Origin: JACKCR01 sp041390305 | GTDB taxonomy: Bacteria > Eisenbacteria > RBG-16-71-46 > CAIMUX01 | Length of the DNA stretch: 64,000 nucleotides | Direction of reading: 5' to 3' | NCBI GenBank assembly: GCA_041390305.1 | Contig: JAWKQE010000009.1 | Coordinates: 62,001-126,000, forward strand | Shown: positions 1-8,464 of the stretch, in pieces | Layout: each line of letters starts with the position of its first letter | Position numbering within the stretch: position 1 is the first letter of the stretch | Program-made: the position numbers and the translations under genes | The notes under the pieces: model-generated | Told to the model about the DNA's origin: nothing | What the model saw: the letters and a program-made list of their open reading frames with translations, nothing else | The model's database searches: none

Positions 1-203
1 GGATCTCTTTCCGCAGACGGGACATATCGAGTCCATTCTCACGTTCCGCCGCAACGTTCCCTGAGCCGATCCGAGCCTTCCGTCTGGAGACTCCGCCTCC
101 CCGCCCAAAAAATCGTGGCGGAACCATGCAACCCTGGCGCCGAGGATTCGTAGAGTTGGGTGACGGACGAGATGGGCCCAGAGCCCGAACCTGGAGGTGC
201 AAG
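1..203. other. Left-edge region without a recognised gene
   Basis: No frame here shows family motifs or a convincing start with a ribosome binding site. A long antisense frame crosses it but is a composition artefact of GC-rich codons. The only functional signal is the GGAGG at 193-197 that belongs to the gene starting at 204. Confidence 0.4.
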
Positions 204-770
204 ATGAACCGTACCGTGAAGCAGATCTTCGGACTCGCCATGGGGCTCGCGCTCCTCACCCCAACCCTCGCCTCGGCCAAGGGCGCGTGGGTCCACGTTC
301 GCATCCTGGGCGACGACGACGACGGAGATCGCGTGTCGATCAACATGCCGGTCCAGACCATCGCGACGATGCTTCCGATGATCGAGAGCGAAGACCTCAA
401 GGACGGCAGGATCCGCGTGGACGGGAAGGAAATCGACGGTGAAGACCTCCGTGCGCTCTGGAAGTCGATCCGCGAGTCCGAGGACGGCGTCTACCTGAAC
501 ATGGAAACGAAGGATGAGAGCGTGCGCGTCGCGAAGACAGGGCACCTCCTCCGGATCGAATGCGCGGACGAGCAGGAAGGCGACGAAGTCGACATCCAGA
601 TTCCGATCGCCGTCGTCAACGCGCTTCTCTCCGGTGACGAGGACGAACTGAATCTCCTCGCCGGCCTGGAAGCGCTCGAAGAACACGGCGACGAGATCCA
701 GGTGACGGTGAACGACGACCGCACCGCGATCCGGATCTGGATCGACCAGGACCCGGGCAGCGATCGCTGA
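204..770 (+). CDS. Small exported protein of unknown function (paralogue 1)
   Basis: The 188-residue product begins with a signal peptide (Lys at 6, hydrophobic stretch 8-23, likely cleavage after A-S-A at 23-25). The ATG at 204 is chosen because a GGAGG lies seven bases upstream; an upstream in-frame ATG at 126 has no such site and would bury the signal peptide. The mature part is strongly acidic, with a D-rich patch near residues 33-38 and alternating beta-prone segments. No catalytic motif is seen. It resembles the product at 910: both contain a D-E-(S/T)-V-R-V-x-K element followed by a V-D-(I/V)-(Q/R)-(I/V)-P segment. I do not recognise the family. Exported location is inferred from the signal peptide. 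Confidence 0.75.
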   Translation: MNRTVKQIFGLAMGLALLTPTLASAKGAWVHVRILGDDDDGDRVSINMPVQTIATMLPMIESEDLKDGRIRVDGKEIDGEDLRALWKSIRESEDGVYLNMETKDESVRVAKTGHLLRIECADEQEGDEVDIQIPIAVVNALLSGDEDELNLLAGLEALEEHGDEIQVTVNDDRTAIRIWIDQDPGSDR

Positions 771-909
771 CCACTCCCCCGCGGCGAACGGACGGATCGG
801 GCATGGAGCCCGCCGTCCCTCGCCACCCTTTGACAGGACGGACCGATCGGGCAGTACGCCGCCGTCCGTCGACTCTCCGGCGACCTGGGCAGGAAAGGAG
901 GGCATCGAA

Positions 910-1353
910 ATGAACTGGAAACCTGTATTGGGTTGGCTCGCGTTCGTAGTCCTGGCCGGAGTGGTCGTGACCAGCTTCGTCCACGCGCAGGGCCTCTTCG
1001 GATGGACCTCGGTCCACGTCGAGGACGAAGACGTGAACCTCCACCTCCACGTGCCCTCCGCCCTCGCCCGCGTCGCGATCGCCTTCATCCCCGATCGCGT
1101 CTGGGACGACGCGCGGGACGAGCTCGGTCCCTGGAGATCGGCGATGGACTCGGCCTTCGAACAGCTCGACCACTGTGAAGACGCTACGTTCGTCCTCGTC
1201 GAGTCGGGAGACGAGACGGTAAGGGTCGGCAAGCGCGGCGCGCGCTTCATCGTCGCGGTCGAGACCCCATCCGAACAGGTCGACGTGCGGGTCCCGGCGG
1301 GCCTGGTTCGCGCCGTGTGGGGACGGATCGCGGACGAACCCCGCCGCTCGTGA
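910..1353 (+). CDS. Small exported or membrane-anchored protein (paralogue 2)
   Basis: The 147-residue product has an N-terminal hydrophobic segment (about 7-24) ending in V-H-A-Q, consistent with a signal peptide cleaved near residue 26 or an uncleaved anchor. A strong ribosome binding site (GGAAAGGAGG) precedes the ATG. The rest is acidic and shares with its upstream neighbour the D-E-T-V-R-V-G-K element and the V-D-V-R-V-P-A-G segment, in the same order. The pair is therefore probably a tandem duplication that diverged. The two genes are 139 bases apart on the same strand, and a good terminator follows this one. Function unknown. Confidence 0.72.
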   Translation: MNWKPVLGWLAFVVLAGVVVTSFVHAQGLFGWTSVHVEDEDVNLHLHVPSALARVAIAFIPDRVWDDARDELGPWRSAMDSAFEQLDHCEDATFVLVESGDETVRVGKRGARFIVAVETPSEQVDVRVPAGLVRAVWGRIADEPRRS

Positions 1354-1360
1354 ACCTTCG

Positions 1361-1396
1361 GCTGCCCACTCCCTCCCGGGGTGGGTAGCGCGTTTT
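1361..1396 (+). terminator. Rho-independent terminator after the exported-protein pair
   Basis: Arms 1361-1372 and 1378-1389 pair over 12 bp with two G-U pairs around a CTCCC loop. GCG and then TTTT (1393-1396) follow. It starts eight bases after the stop at 1353, so it most likely ends the preceding gene pair. Confidence 0.75.
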
Positions 1397-1463
1397 CCCG
1401 GCCCTTTCGACGCTCATCCTCGCCAGCCGACGGAATGGCCCCGTGCCGACTCTTCAGCCCGGC

Positions 1464-3404
1464 TCAGTTCCCGCTCAGAGGCTCCCCCGCTCGTGCCTGC
1501 TCCAGGTATCCCTGCGCCCGCTGGTCCTGCGGCTGCACTTCGAGAACCGCTTCCCACGCCTTCACCGCCTCGGCATATCTTCCCATCTGGTGCAGCGTGA
1601 GGGCCCGCTGGACGAGCGCGGTCGGATAGTACGGCACGCGCCCCAGCACTCCATCGAGACGGGCGAGTGCGCCCGCGGCGTCTCCCGAGTCGCGGAGCAG
1701 GATCGCGAGATTCACTTCCGGGCCCGGGTCGAGCGGATCGGCCTCCACCGCGCGTTCGAGTAGGGCGATCGCGTCGTCGCCACGGCCGGACTGGCGGAGA
1801 ACGAAGGCCAGGTTCTGCATCGCCGGTAGATAGTCGGGCTCCACGTCGAGCGTCGCGCGGAAGTACCGCTCGGCGGCTTCGAGGTCGCGGGACTGCATGG
1901 CGATGAGCCCGAGCTGGTACTGCGCCTCGTAGAAGTCGGGCGCATCCGCCACGGTCCCGCGGAGTTCTTCGATCGCCTCCATCTTGTCGCCGACGAAGAG
2001 GTGGTACTGCGCGAGCGCGAGCCGCCCGCGGAGGGAGACGAGACTCCCCGTCTCGGCCCCACCGATGTAGCCGAGACTGCGGAGCTTCTCCATCCGCTCC
2101 TCGTCCACGTCCTGGTTCGCCTCGGCCAGCGCGTCCTTCCGGGCGTCGGACCAGGTCCGGCTCCGGTAGGTCGGAATCGTATGGGCTCGCGATGGACTCT
2201 CGAACGCACCGGTGAGCACGCTGCCCCGGAAGTCCTCGGCGACCGGAAGATCGAGGAGATAGAGCAGCGTGGGCAGGACGTCGAAGACGCTCGCGGACTC
2301 GAGGACGTGATCCGCCCGCACGCCCGGTCCGGCCAGGAGCATGACTCCGTCGAGACGGTGCCAGAGCGCGGCCGTCCGGTAGTCGAGATTCGCCCGGTGC
2401 TCGAGCGGGCGTCCCGTCCCGGTGAGGAACCCGTGGTCCGAGACGACCATGACATACGTCTCGGGCCCGACCATGGCGAGCATCTTTCCGAGTTGATCGT
2501 CCGCGGCCCGATAGAACGCCTCGACCGTGCCACCGAACTGCTGCCGCTCCTCCTCGGTGCTGTACGGATAGGCCGGCGGGGCGTACCGCATGTACATGTG
2601 CCCGGCGGTGTCCGTCGCCTCGAAGTACGCGGCGACGACGTCGCTCGGGTTCTCCAGCAGCCGTCGGGCCGCGGCGCCCGAGTTCTCGAGTGTCGAGTAG
2701 ATGTGCCGGAAGTGGCCGACCGGATCGTTGAAGTCGTGGATGTCCGCCGCGTCCCACCTGGCCCGGTCGATGTGCATGAACTGCTGCGCGATCTCGAAGC
2801 TCACGTCGTCGGGGGACGAGAACCCGGCCTTGAGCGAGGCATAGAGATCCGGCGGGTAGGTGAGCCCCTCCTCCGCGTCCGACTCCGCGTAGAACGCGTG
2901 TGAGAGGACGCGGTCGGAGACGATCCGTCCGTTCACCTCCTCCGCGGGCCAGCTCGCCCACCACCCGACGACGTCGACGCTCCTGCCGTCTTCGGTGAGG
3001 ATGTCCCAGAACGCTTTCGACATCCGGTGACGACTCGTGATGACGATCGGATCTCCCGTCTCGGGATCGGGGACGGTGAAGTCGATGACGCCGTGATCAT
3101 CCGGGCCGTACCCGGTCGCGATCGTGGTCCAGATGACGGGAGAGATGATCGGCTGGATGGCCCGGAGCCTCGCCCGCGTGCCTCGCTCGGCGAGGAGGGC
3201 GAGATGAGGCAGCTCGCCACGCTCCATCATCGGCTCGATCAGACTCCAGTCCGCGCCGTCGAGCCCAACGAGGAGGACCTTGGGACGCGTTTCGGCGTCG
3301 CCCGCACAGCCGCCGGCAAAGGCGACGAGCACGAGCCAGAGGAAGAGCGACACGACACTCCCCGTGCTCGACCCTGCCCCACTCATTCCGCTCGAGAATC
3401 GCAT
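1464..3404 (-). CDS. Lipoprotein: type I phosphodiesterase / nucleotide pyrophosphatase with TPR tail
   Basis: 646 residues. The N-terminus is a lipoprotein-type signal: hydrophobic 19-30, then A-G-G-C with Cys33. Residues about 42-430 are an alkaline-phosphatase-superfamily domain of the type I phosphodiesterase group. It has the opening V-G-L-D-G-A-D (D49), the S-P-V-I-W-T-T-I-A-T-G nucleophile region (Thr near 93) and a late V-S-D-H-G-F metal-binding motif. The last 150 or so residues are TPR repeats. The fusion suggests a phosphoryl hydrolase or transferase held at the membrane by its lipid and recruited through TPRs; the substrate cannot be told. ATG 3404 follows an AAAGGA about 11 bases upstream. 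The open frame extends further upstream, but that part overlaps the divergent gene at 3510 and lacks domain content. Confidence 0.8.
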   Translation of the reverse strand: MRFSSGMSGAGSSTGSVVSLFLWLVLVAFAGGCAGDAETRPKVLLVGLDGADWSLIEPMMERGELPHLALLAERGTRARLRAIQPIISPVIWTTIATGYGPDDHGVIDFTVPDPETGDPIVITSRHRMSKAFWDILTEDGRSVDVVGWWASWPAEEVNGRIVSDRVLSHAFYAESDAEEGLTYPPDLYASLKAGFSSPDDVSFEIAQQFMHIDRARWDAADIHDFNDPVGHFRHIYSTLENSGAAARRLLENPSDVVAAYFEATDTAGHMYMRYAPPAYPYSTEEERQQFGGTVEAFYRAADDQLGKMLAMVGPETYVMVVSDHGFLTGTGRPLEHRANLDYRTAALWHRLDGVMLLAGPGVRADHVLESASVFDVLPTLLYLLDLPVAEDFRGSVLTGAFESPSRAHTIPTYRSRTWSDARKDALAEANQDVDEERMEKLRSLGYIGGAETGSLVSLRGRLALAQYHLFVGDKMEAIEELRGTVADAPDFYEAQYQLGLIAMQSRDLEAAERYFRATLDVEPDYLPAMQNLAFVLRQSGRGDDAIALLERAVEADPLDPGPEVNLAILLRDSGDAAGALARLDGVLGRVPYYPTALVQRALTLHQMGRYAEAVKAWEAVLEVQPQDQRAQGYLEQARAGEPLSGN

Positions 3405-3509
3405 GCGCACACGAACGTCCTTTCCTCTCCGGTGCGAAACCGCGAGTATACGGGGCCGATCCCAGAGACGAAACCAGACTCGGGTCGGCTTTCCTCCGGA
3501 GACCATGGC

Positions 3510-5375
3510 ATGAGACAACGCTTCCTCGAACGGGTAGAGCGGGCGCCGATCCTGTGCGACGGCGCGATGGGCACGGTCCTCTACGAGCGCGGGGTCTTCG
3601 TGAACCGCTGCTTCGACGAGCTCAACCTCTCCCAACCGAGCCTCGTGCTCGAGGTGCACCAGGAGTACCTCCGCGCCGGAGCGGAGATCCTCGAGACGAA
3701 CACGTTCGGCGCCAACCGGATCAAGCTCGCGGGGCACGGCCTCGAGGACAAGGTCGGCGAGATCAACACGGCCGGCGTGACGCTCGCTCGCAAGGCGATC
3801 GAGGAGACGAAGCGAGACGCGTTCGTCGCCGGCTCCGTCGGCCCGATGGGAAACCCGCGCCACACGCTCGACCTGGACCTCGCTCAGCTCCGGCGCATCT
3901 ACCAGGAGCAGATCGACGTCCTCGTCAGCGCCGGGATCGACGTGCTCTTCGTCGAGACGATCTCGCGGCGCGAGGAGATGGCAGCCGCGCTCGACGTCGC
4001 GCGCGGCTACTCGGACCTCGCCGTCGTCGCCCTCATGACGTTCGGGGACGATGGTCACACGGTTCAGGGTGACTCCCCCGCCAACCTCGCCCGCTGGATG
4101 CGGGACCAGGGGGCGGACATCGTCGGATGCAACTGTTCGACCGGACCGCGCGCCATGGTCGACGTGCTGAACGAGATGCGCTCCGCCGGAGACGACATCG
4201 TCCTCGCCGCGATGCCCAACGCCGGATCGCCGGAGTTCGTCGAAGGACGGTACATCTACTTCTCGTCGCCCGAGTACATGGCGACCTACGCACGCCGGTT
4301 CGTGCGCGGCCCGCGCGCCCACATCGTGGGAGGTTGCTGCGGTACGACGCCCGACCACGTGCGCGAGATGCGCGCCTACCTCCGCTCCGTCGGATCGGCG
4401 CAGGTGGAGTTGGTCGAGCCGCAACATCCCACGGAGACGGCGGAGGGACCCGTCTCGCCCGTGCCCGTGGAAGAACGGAGCAGGCTCTCGGCGAAGCTCG
4501 CCGCGGGCGAGTTCGTGACGAGTGTGGAGATCTCCCCACCCCGCGGCGTCGACCCATCGAAGGTACTCAGCGCGATCAACCGTCTGCGGGACGCGGGAGT
4601 CGATGCGGTCAACATCCCCGACGGCCCGCGTGCCTCGGCCCGCATGTCACCGATGGCGCTCTCCGCGATCATCACGAGAGAAGTGGGAATCGAAGCCATC
4701 CTCCACTACTGCTGCCGGGACCGGAACCTCCTCGGCATGCAGTCGGACCTCCTCGGCACGCACGCGCTCGGCATCCGGAATCTGATCGTGATCACGGGGG
4801 ACCCACCGAAGCTCGGCGACTACCCGCAGGCGACCGCGGTCTTCGATGTCGATTCGATCGGACTCACGCGGATCGTGAGCCGACTCAATCAGGGGCTGGA
4901 CCTCGGTGGGAATCCGCTCGGGCCTCCGACCTCGTTCTTCATCGGGGTCGGCGTCAACCCCGGAGCCGTCAACCTCGACGAGGAGATCCGGCGGTTCCGA
5001 CTCAAGGTCGAGGCCGGCGCTAACTGCGCCTACACCCAGCCCGTGTTCGACCCCACCCGCCTCTTCACGTTCCTCGAGAGGACCGCGGACATCCCGATTC
5101 CGATCCTGGTCGGCATCCTCCCGCTCAACAGCCACCGGAACGCGGAGTTCTTCCACAACGAAGTACCCGGGATGGACGTGCCGGACGACGTCCGCGAACG
5201 GATGCGCCTGGCGGGCAACGGCGACGAAGCTAAGCGGACCGGAGTGGAGATCGCGAAGGAGGCACTCGCGCTCGCTCGGACGTCGCCGCGCATCCGGGGG
5301 GCATACGTCATGCCGCCCTTCGGCCGCGCCGCCCGCGCGCTGGACGTGCTGGAAGGCATCGTCTCGGGGAACTGA
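3510..5375 (+). CDS. Bifunctional homocysteine S-methyltransferase / methylenetetrahydrofolate reductase
   Basis: 621 residues in two domains. Residues 1-300 are a zinc homocysteine methyltransferase (BHMT/MetH N-terminal type), with D-G-A-M-G-T at 17-22 and the three zinc cysteines C207, C276 and C277 (G-C-N-C and G-G-C-C-G). Residues about 325-621 are a 5,10-methylenetetrahydrofolate reductase, starting at a V-E-I-S-P-P-R segment. The same fusion is known from Bacillus YitJ. It would make methyl-THF and use a methyl donor to remethylate homocysteine. The start is set by GGAG at 3498-3501. It is divergent from the phosphodiesterase gene, with a 105-base shared upstream region. The S-adenosylhomocysteinase at 35.2 kb is a partner in the same methyl cycle. 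Confidence 0.92.
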   Translation: MRQRFLERVERAPILCDGAMGTVLYERGVFVNRCFDELNLSQPSLVLEVHQEYLRAGAEILETNTFGANRIKLAGHGLEDKVGEINTAGVTLARKAIEETKRDAFVAGSVGPMGNPRHTLDLDLAQLRRIYQEQIDVLVSAGIDVLFVETISRREEMAAALDVARGYSDLAVVALMTFGDDGHTVQGDSPANLARWMRDQGADIVGCNCSTGPRAMVDVLNEMRSAGDDIVLAAMPNAGSPEFVEGRYIYFSSPEYMATYARRFVRGPRAHIVGGCCGTTPDHVREMRAYLRSVGSAQVELVEPQHPTETAEGPVSPVPVEERSRLSAKLAAGEFVTSVEISPPRGVDPSKVLSAINRLRDAGVDAVNIPDGPRASARMSPMALSAIITREVGIEAILHYCCRDRNLLGMQSDLLGTHALGIRNLIVITGDPPKLGDYPQATAVFDVDSIGLTRIVSRLNQGLDLGGNPLGPPTSFFIGVGVNPGAVNLDEEIRRFRLKVEAGANCAYTQPVFDPTRLFTFLERTADIPIPILVGILPLNSHRNAEFFHNEVPGMDVPDDVRERMRLAGNGDEAKRTGVEIAKEALALARTSPRIRGAYVMPPFGRAARALDVLEGIVSGN

Positions 5376-5461
5376 GTCGCCCGCCAAACGGTCCAGGTCA
5401 CCAGCGCAATCCGGCCCACCGGAGGGCAGTCCGAGGTTGCCGGACCGAGTCCGCTAGTCCG

Positions 5462-6481
5462 TTACTGTGCGGAGGCTTCCGCTTCCCCGGAGAGATTCCG
5501 GATGAGGTCACGCGCCTCGGCGATCGCGAGCGAGTCCTGCGACACGTCGATGAACCGCCGGAAGACCGAAGCGGCCTCGATGTTCCGCTCCTGCTTGAGG
5601 AAGAGGCGCCCGAGCTGGAAGTAGGCCGGCTCGTAGTGCGGACGGAGCCTGAGCACCTGCTCGAGGTGGAACGCGGCCGTGTCGTTGCGGTCGTCGTGCT
5701 CCGCGACCATAGCCGCGTTGTAGTGCGCCTCGGCGTGCCCCGGATCCAGGGAGAGGCAGGTCTGGTACGCTTCGCCCGCGAGGGGGAAGTACTTCATCCG
5801 GTGCGCAACGTAAGCCAGCTGAAACCAGTCCTCCGCAGTGACTTCCGTCCCTCCGTCGGTCAGCATCCTGAAGAAGGTCCCGGCCTGATCCAGACTCCGG
5901 ATCTCCTTCCACTGGTGGGCCGCCTCCCGGAGATAGGTCGGAGTCTTCCCGCCTCGCTCCAGTGCCCGCATCTCTTCCATCACGGCCTCGGCGCCGAAGT
6001 TGTCTTCCCGCAGCAGGAGCGCGAGATCGTGGTCGGCCGCGGCCGGCGCGTTGGGATTCGTGACCAGCGCGCGGAGGGCCCGCGTCGCCCGGAGCTTCAG
6101 CCCGGACGCGAGCAGCGTACGAGCGTGGAGGTAGGCGGCGCGCACGGAGTCCGGTCCCGCGGGTTGGCCCGCGAGATACGTCTCGAGATGATGACGGGCG
6201 GCCGGGAGATTGCCGAGCGCGTAGTAGGTCTCTCCGAGCTCGAAGTGCGGTGCCTGCGACGTCGGATCCTGACGGAGCTGGAGCAGTGCACTCTGGATTC
6301 GGAGCGCACTCTCTTCCACCTCACGAACCTCGGGAACCGCGGTCCGCGGTGGAGTCGAGATCGACTCCGATCCGAGCGCATGGCTTCCTGCGAGCGCGAG
6401 ACCGACGGCCCAGACGAGGAACGTTGCGCGAGGGGTGGCCCACCCTGCCCGTGCGATTCCTTTGCGGCGTTCGAGGTGCAT
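5462..6481 (-). CDS. Secreted TPR-repeat protein
   Basis: 339 residues. A basic N-terminus (R5, R6, K7) is followed by a hydrophobic stretch at about 20-36, a probable signal peptide. The remainder is a chain of TPR units with the usual L-G-x-x-Y-Y-A-L-G-N, A-x-Y-N-A-A-x-V and F-Q-L-G-R-L-F patterns. It is probably a periplasmic scaffold; no enzymatic domain is seen. No Shine-Dalgarno precedes the ATG. Instead a promoter-like pair at 6488-6516 would place the transcript start at the ATG itself. It faces the homocysteine methyltransferase gene tail to tail and is divergent from the TPR gene at 6591. Confidence 0.78.
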   Translation of the reverse strand: MHLERRKGIARAGWATPRATFLVWAVGLALAGSHALGSESISTPPRTAVPEVREVEESALRIQSALLQLRQDPTSQAPHFELGETYYALGNLPAARHHLETYLAGQPAGPDSVRAAYLHARTLLASGLKLRATRALRALVTNPNAPAAADHDLALLLREDNFGAEAVMEEMRALERGGKTPTYLREAAHQWKEIRSLDQAGTFFRMLTDGGTEVTAEDWFQLAYVAHRMKYFPLAGEAYQTCLSLDPGHAEAHYNAAMVAEHDDRNDTAAFHLEQVLRLRPHYEPAYFQLGRLFLKQERNIEAASVFRRFIDVSQDSLAIAEARDLIRNLSGEAEASAQ

Positions 6482-6487
6482 CGGACG

Positions 6488-6516
6488 AGGCTACTCCGGC
6501 CTCACCACCAGCACAA
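6488..6516 (-). promoter_or_regulatory. Candidate promoter of the secreted TPR gene (leaderless)
   Basis: Reading the minus strand, TTGTGC (6511-6516), a 17-base spacer and TAGCCT (6488-6493). The -10 ends six bases before the ATG at 6481, so transcription would start at or within a base of the start codon. Confidence 0.4.
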
Positions 6517-6554
6517 GCGCGTGTGAGATCTTCCATCGAACGACTTTGGGTGCG

Positions 6555-6583
6555 TTGACAGGTTGGAGTCGATCCTCGACAAT
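6555..6583 (+). promoter_or_regulatory. Sigma-70-type promoter, leaderless start for the TPR gene at 6591
   Basis: A perfect TTGACA at 6555-6560, a 17-base spacer and GACAAT at 6578-6583. The expected transcript start is 6590-6591, which is the A of the ATG. No Shine-Dalgarno lies between. Confidence 0.65.
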
Positions 6584-6590
6584 CCGGCCC

Positions 6591-7088
6591 ATGGCGGAAG
6601 CGGATCCAAGCGCGGCGCCCCGACTCAAAGCGCGGGCGTTGTTCAAGAGAGCCTACAAGGCACAGCAGCGGGGGCGGCTCGACGACGCCGCACGTCTCTA
6701 CAAAGAGTCGATCCAGACGCACCCAACAGCCGAAGCCTACACGTACCTCGGCTGGACCCACGCCTACCGACGCGAGTACGAACAGGCCGTCCGCTACTGC
6801 AAGCTCGCCGTCGATCTCGACCCCGCATTCGGAAACGCCTACAACGATCTCGGCGCCTACCTCATCGAACAGAACCAGTGGGACGAAGCCGAGCCCTGGC
6901 TGGAGGCGGCGACACGCGCTGTGCGCTACGTCTCGTACCACCTCCCCTATTACAACCTGGGCCGTCTCTACGAACATCGGTTCCAGTTCGATCAGGCGGA
7001 GGCCGCGTACGTGCGCTCCACGCGCCTCGACCCCGCTTTCAAGCCCGCCCGGCGCGCGTTGGGAATGCTCCGCGCGCGTCGGAACTAG
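6591..7088 (+). CDS. Small cytoplasmic TPR protein
   Basis: 165 residues, made almost wholly of tetratricopeptide repeats (A-Y-T-Y-L-G-W-T-H-A-Y-R-R, A-Y-N-D-L-G-A-Y-L-I, Y-Y-N-L-G-R-L-Y). There is no signal peptide, so it is probably cytosolic. TPR proteins of this size act as adaptors; the partner is unknown. The start at 6591 is picked because the consensus-like promoter at 6555-6583 puts +1 on this ATG and because upstream in-frame sequence has no TPR content. It lies head to head with the secreted TPR gene, which suggests shared regulation from the 109-base gap. Confidence 0.8.
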   Translation: MAEADPSAAPRLKARALFKRAYKAQQRGRLDDAARLYKESIQTHPTAEAYTYLGWTHAYRREYEQAVRYCKLAVDLDPAFGNAYNDLGAYLIEQNQWDEAEPWLEAATRAVRYVSYHLPYYNLGRLYEHRFQFDQAEAAYVRSTRLDPAFKPARRALGMLRARRN

Positions 7089-7201
7089 CGGCCCCCAGGT
7101 TCACCGGACCCGTCCCATGCCGCATCGTGAAGTCCTCGGCAAGGTAGATCTCGCCGTTCCACCGGACGTTCGCGCCTCGCACGCTCCAGGAGGAACGGCT
7201 C

Positions 7202-7495
7202 GTGGCGAAGTGCCTCGCCGCGTTCCTCAGCACCGACGGCAACGCGCTCATCGTGGAAGCGATGGTCGTGGAGGGTCACCTGCGGCAGGGCTTCTTCCTC
7301 CTCGCGACCACGAAGGACGACGCAGCCATGGTCCGCGTCCATCCACGCTCGGCTCCGGAGAAGACTCCGGGCGTCAAGCGCGCGGTGTCGTGGCTCGCGG
7401 CGTGGCTCGCCGGCCGCACCCCGAACGCAGAGATCGGGAAGACGAATCTCGAACACGGCGCGCTCGCGGCGTTCCCTGACGACGCGACTCGCTGA
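7202..7495 (+). CDS. Small protein of unknown function
   Basis: 97 residues from a GTG start with AGGAGG eight bases upstream (7188-7193). The product is a compact mixed sequence (A-F-L-S-T-D-G-N, E-G-H-L-R-Q-G-F-F-L-L-A-T-T-K) with a predicted helix containing A-V-S-W-L-A-A-W-L-A. No family recognised. Support rests on the ribosome binding site, balanced composition and position 113 bases after the TPR gene. An antisense frame covers the same bases but looks like a low-complexity Arg/Glu artefact. Confidence 0.5.
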   Translation: MAKCLAAFLSTDGNALIVEAMVVEGHLRQGFFLLATTKDDAAMVRVHPRSAPEKTPGVKRAVSWLAAWLAGRTPNAEIGKTNLEHGALAAFPDDATR

Positions 7496-7693
7496 CCACG
7501 CCACCGACGGCGGCACGTCTCCCCGTCACCGGCCCGCACCACGGGTCCGCCCGCCCACGACTCAAGCCTCTGCGAACCGACCCGGCAATTCGACGACCCG
7601 GCGACCCAATCGCCGGCACACCCGCGGTTCCCGGCTCCGGCGCTTGCGCTTCGAACCCGACGCCCGGCGCACCCGGCACTCGCCCCTCCGGCG

Positions 7694-8464
7694 CTACTCC
7701 GCCGACTTCGCCCCGGCTCTCTCACCCAGCTTCTGGAACGCTCCGAGCAGCTCGATCGGAATCGGGAAGACCGTCGTCGAGTTGTTCTCGGTCGCGATCT
7801 CGGCCAGCGTCTGGAGATAACGGAGCTGCAGCGCGACCGGGTGGACTTCGATCATCCCGGCGGCCTCGGCCAGCTTCTCCGCCGCCTGGAACTCACCCTC
7901 CGCCGCGATCACCTTCGCCCTCCGCTCCCGCTCCGCCTCGGCCTGCTTGGCCATGGCGCGACGCATCTCGGCCGGCAGCTCGACATCCTTCACTTCGACC
8001 GACGAGACCTTGATCCCCCAGGGGTCGGTCTGCCGATCGATGATCGACTGGAGGTCCGCGTTGATCCGCTCCCGATCGGAGAGGAGCGCGTCGAGTGCCG
8101 ACTCACCGAGTACGGACCGCAGCGTCGTCTGCGACAGCTGCGAGGTCGCAAAGAGGAAGTTCTCGACCTCCACGATCGCCTTGGCCGGATCGATGACGCG
8201 GAAGTAGATCACCGCATTCACCTTCACGGTCACGTTGTCGAGCGTGATGACGTCCTGAGGGGGAACATCCATGACGAGGGTCCGGAGCGACACCGTCTGC
8301 ATCTTGTCGAGGAACGGGATCAGCAGGATGAGCCCGGGCCCCTTGACCCCGATGAGCCTGCCGAGCCGGAAGACCACGCCTCGTTCGTACTCCCGGAGGA
8401 TGCGAATCGCTGCCGCCAGGGTCACGACGAGGATGACGAAGACCACGATCAGGGCCGGGTTCAT
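7694..8464 (-). CDS. Slipin / stomatin-like SPFH membrane protein
   Basis: 256 residues. One N-terminal membrane segment (about 4-22) is followed by the SPFH/band-7 domain (E-R-G-V-V-F-R-L-G-R, then the T-L-D-N-V-T-V-K-V-N strand and V-L-G-E-S-A-L-D-A-L-L) and a coiled-coil tail rich in Ala/Glu/Arg. This is the slipin group that assembles oligomeric membrane microdomains. Its start overlaps the stop of the upstream NfeD gene as ATGA (8461-8464), the standard NfeD-slipin operon arrangement. In characterised archaeal pairs the NfeD protease cleaves the slipin C-terminus. Confidence 0.92.
   Translation of the reverse strand: MNPALIVVFVILVVTLAAAIRILREYERGVVFRLGRLIGVKGPGLILLIPFLDKMQTVSLRTLVMDVPPQDVITLDNVTVKVNAVIYFRVIDPAKAIVEVENFLFATSQLSQTTLRSVLGESALDALLSDRERINADLQSIIDRQTDPWGIKVSSVEVKDVELPAEMRRAMAKQAEAERERRAKVIAAEGEFQAAEKLAEAAGMIEVHPVALQLRYLQTLAEIATENNSTTVFPIPIELLGAFQKLGERAGAKSAE

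Noticed and set aside
7085..7516. Antisense 143-codon frame at the small orphan gene
   Set aside because: Arg/Glu low-complexity product without a start signal; the plus-strand GTG has AGGAGG at ideal spacing.
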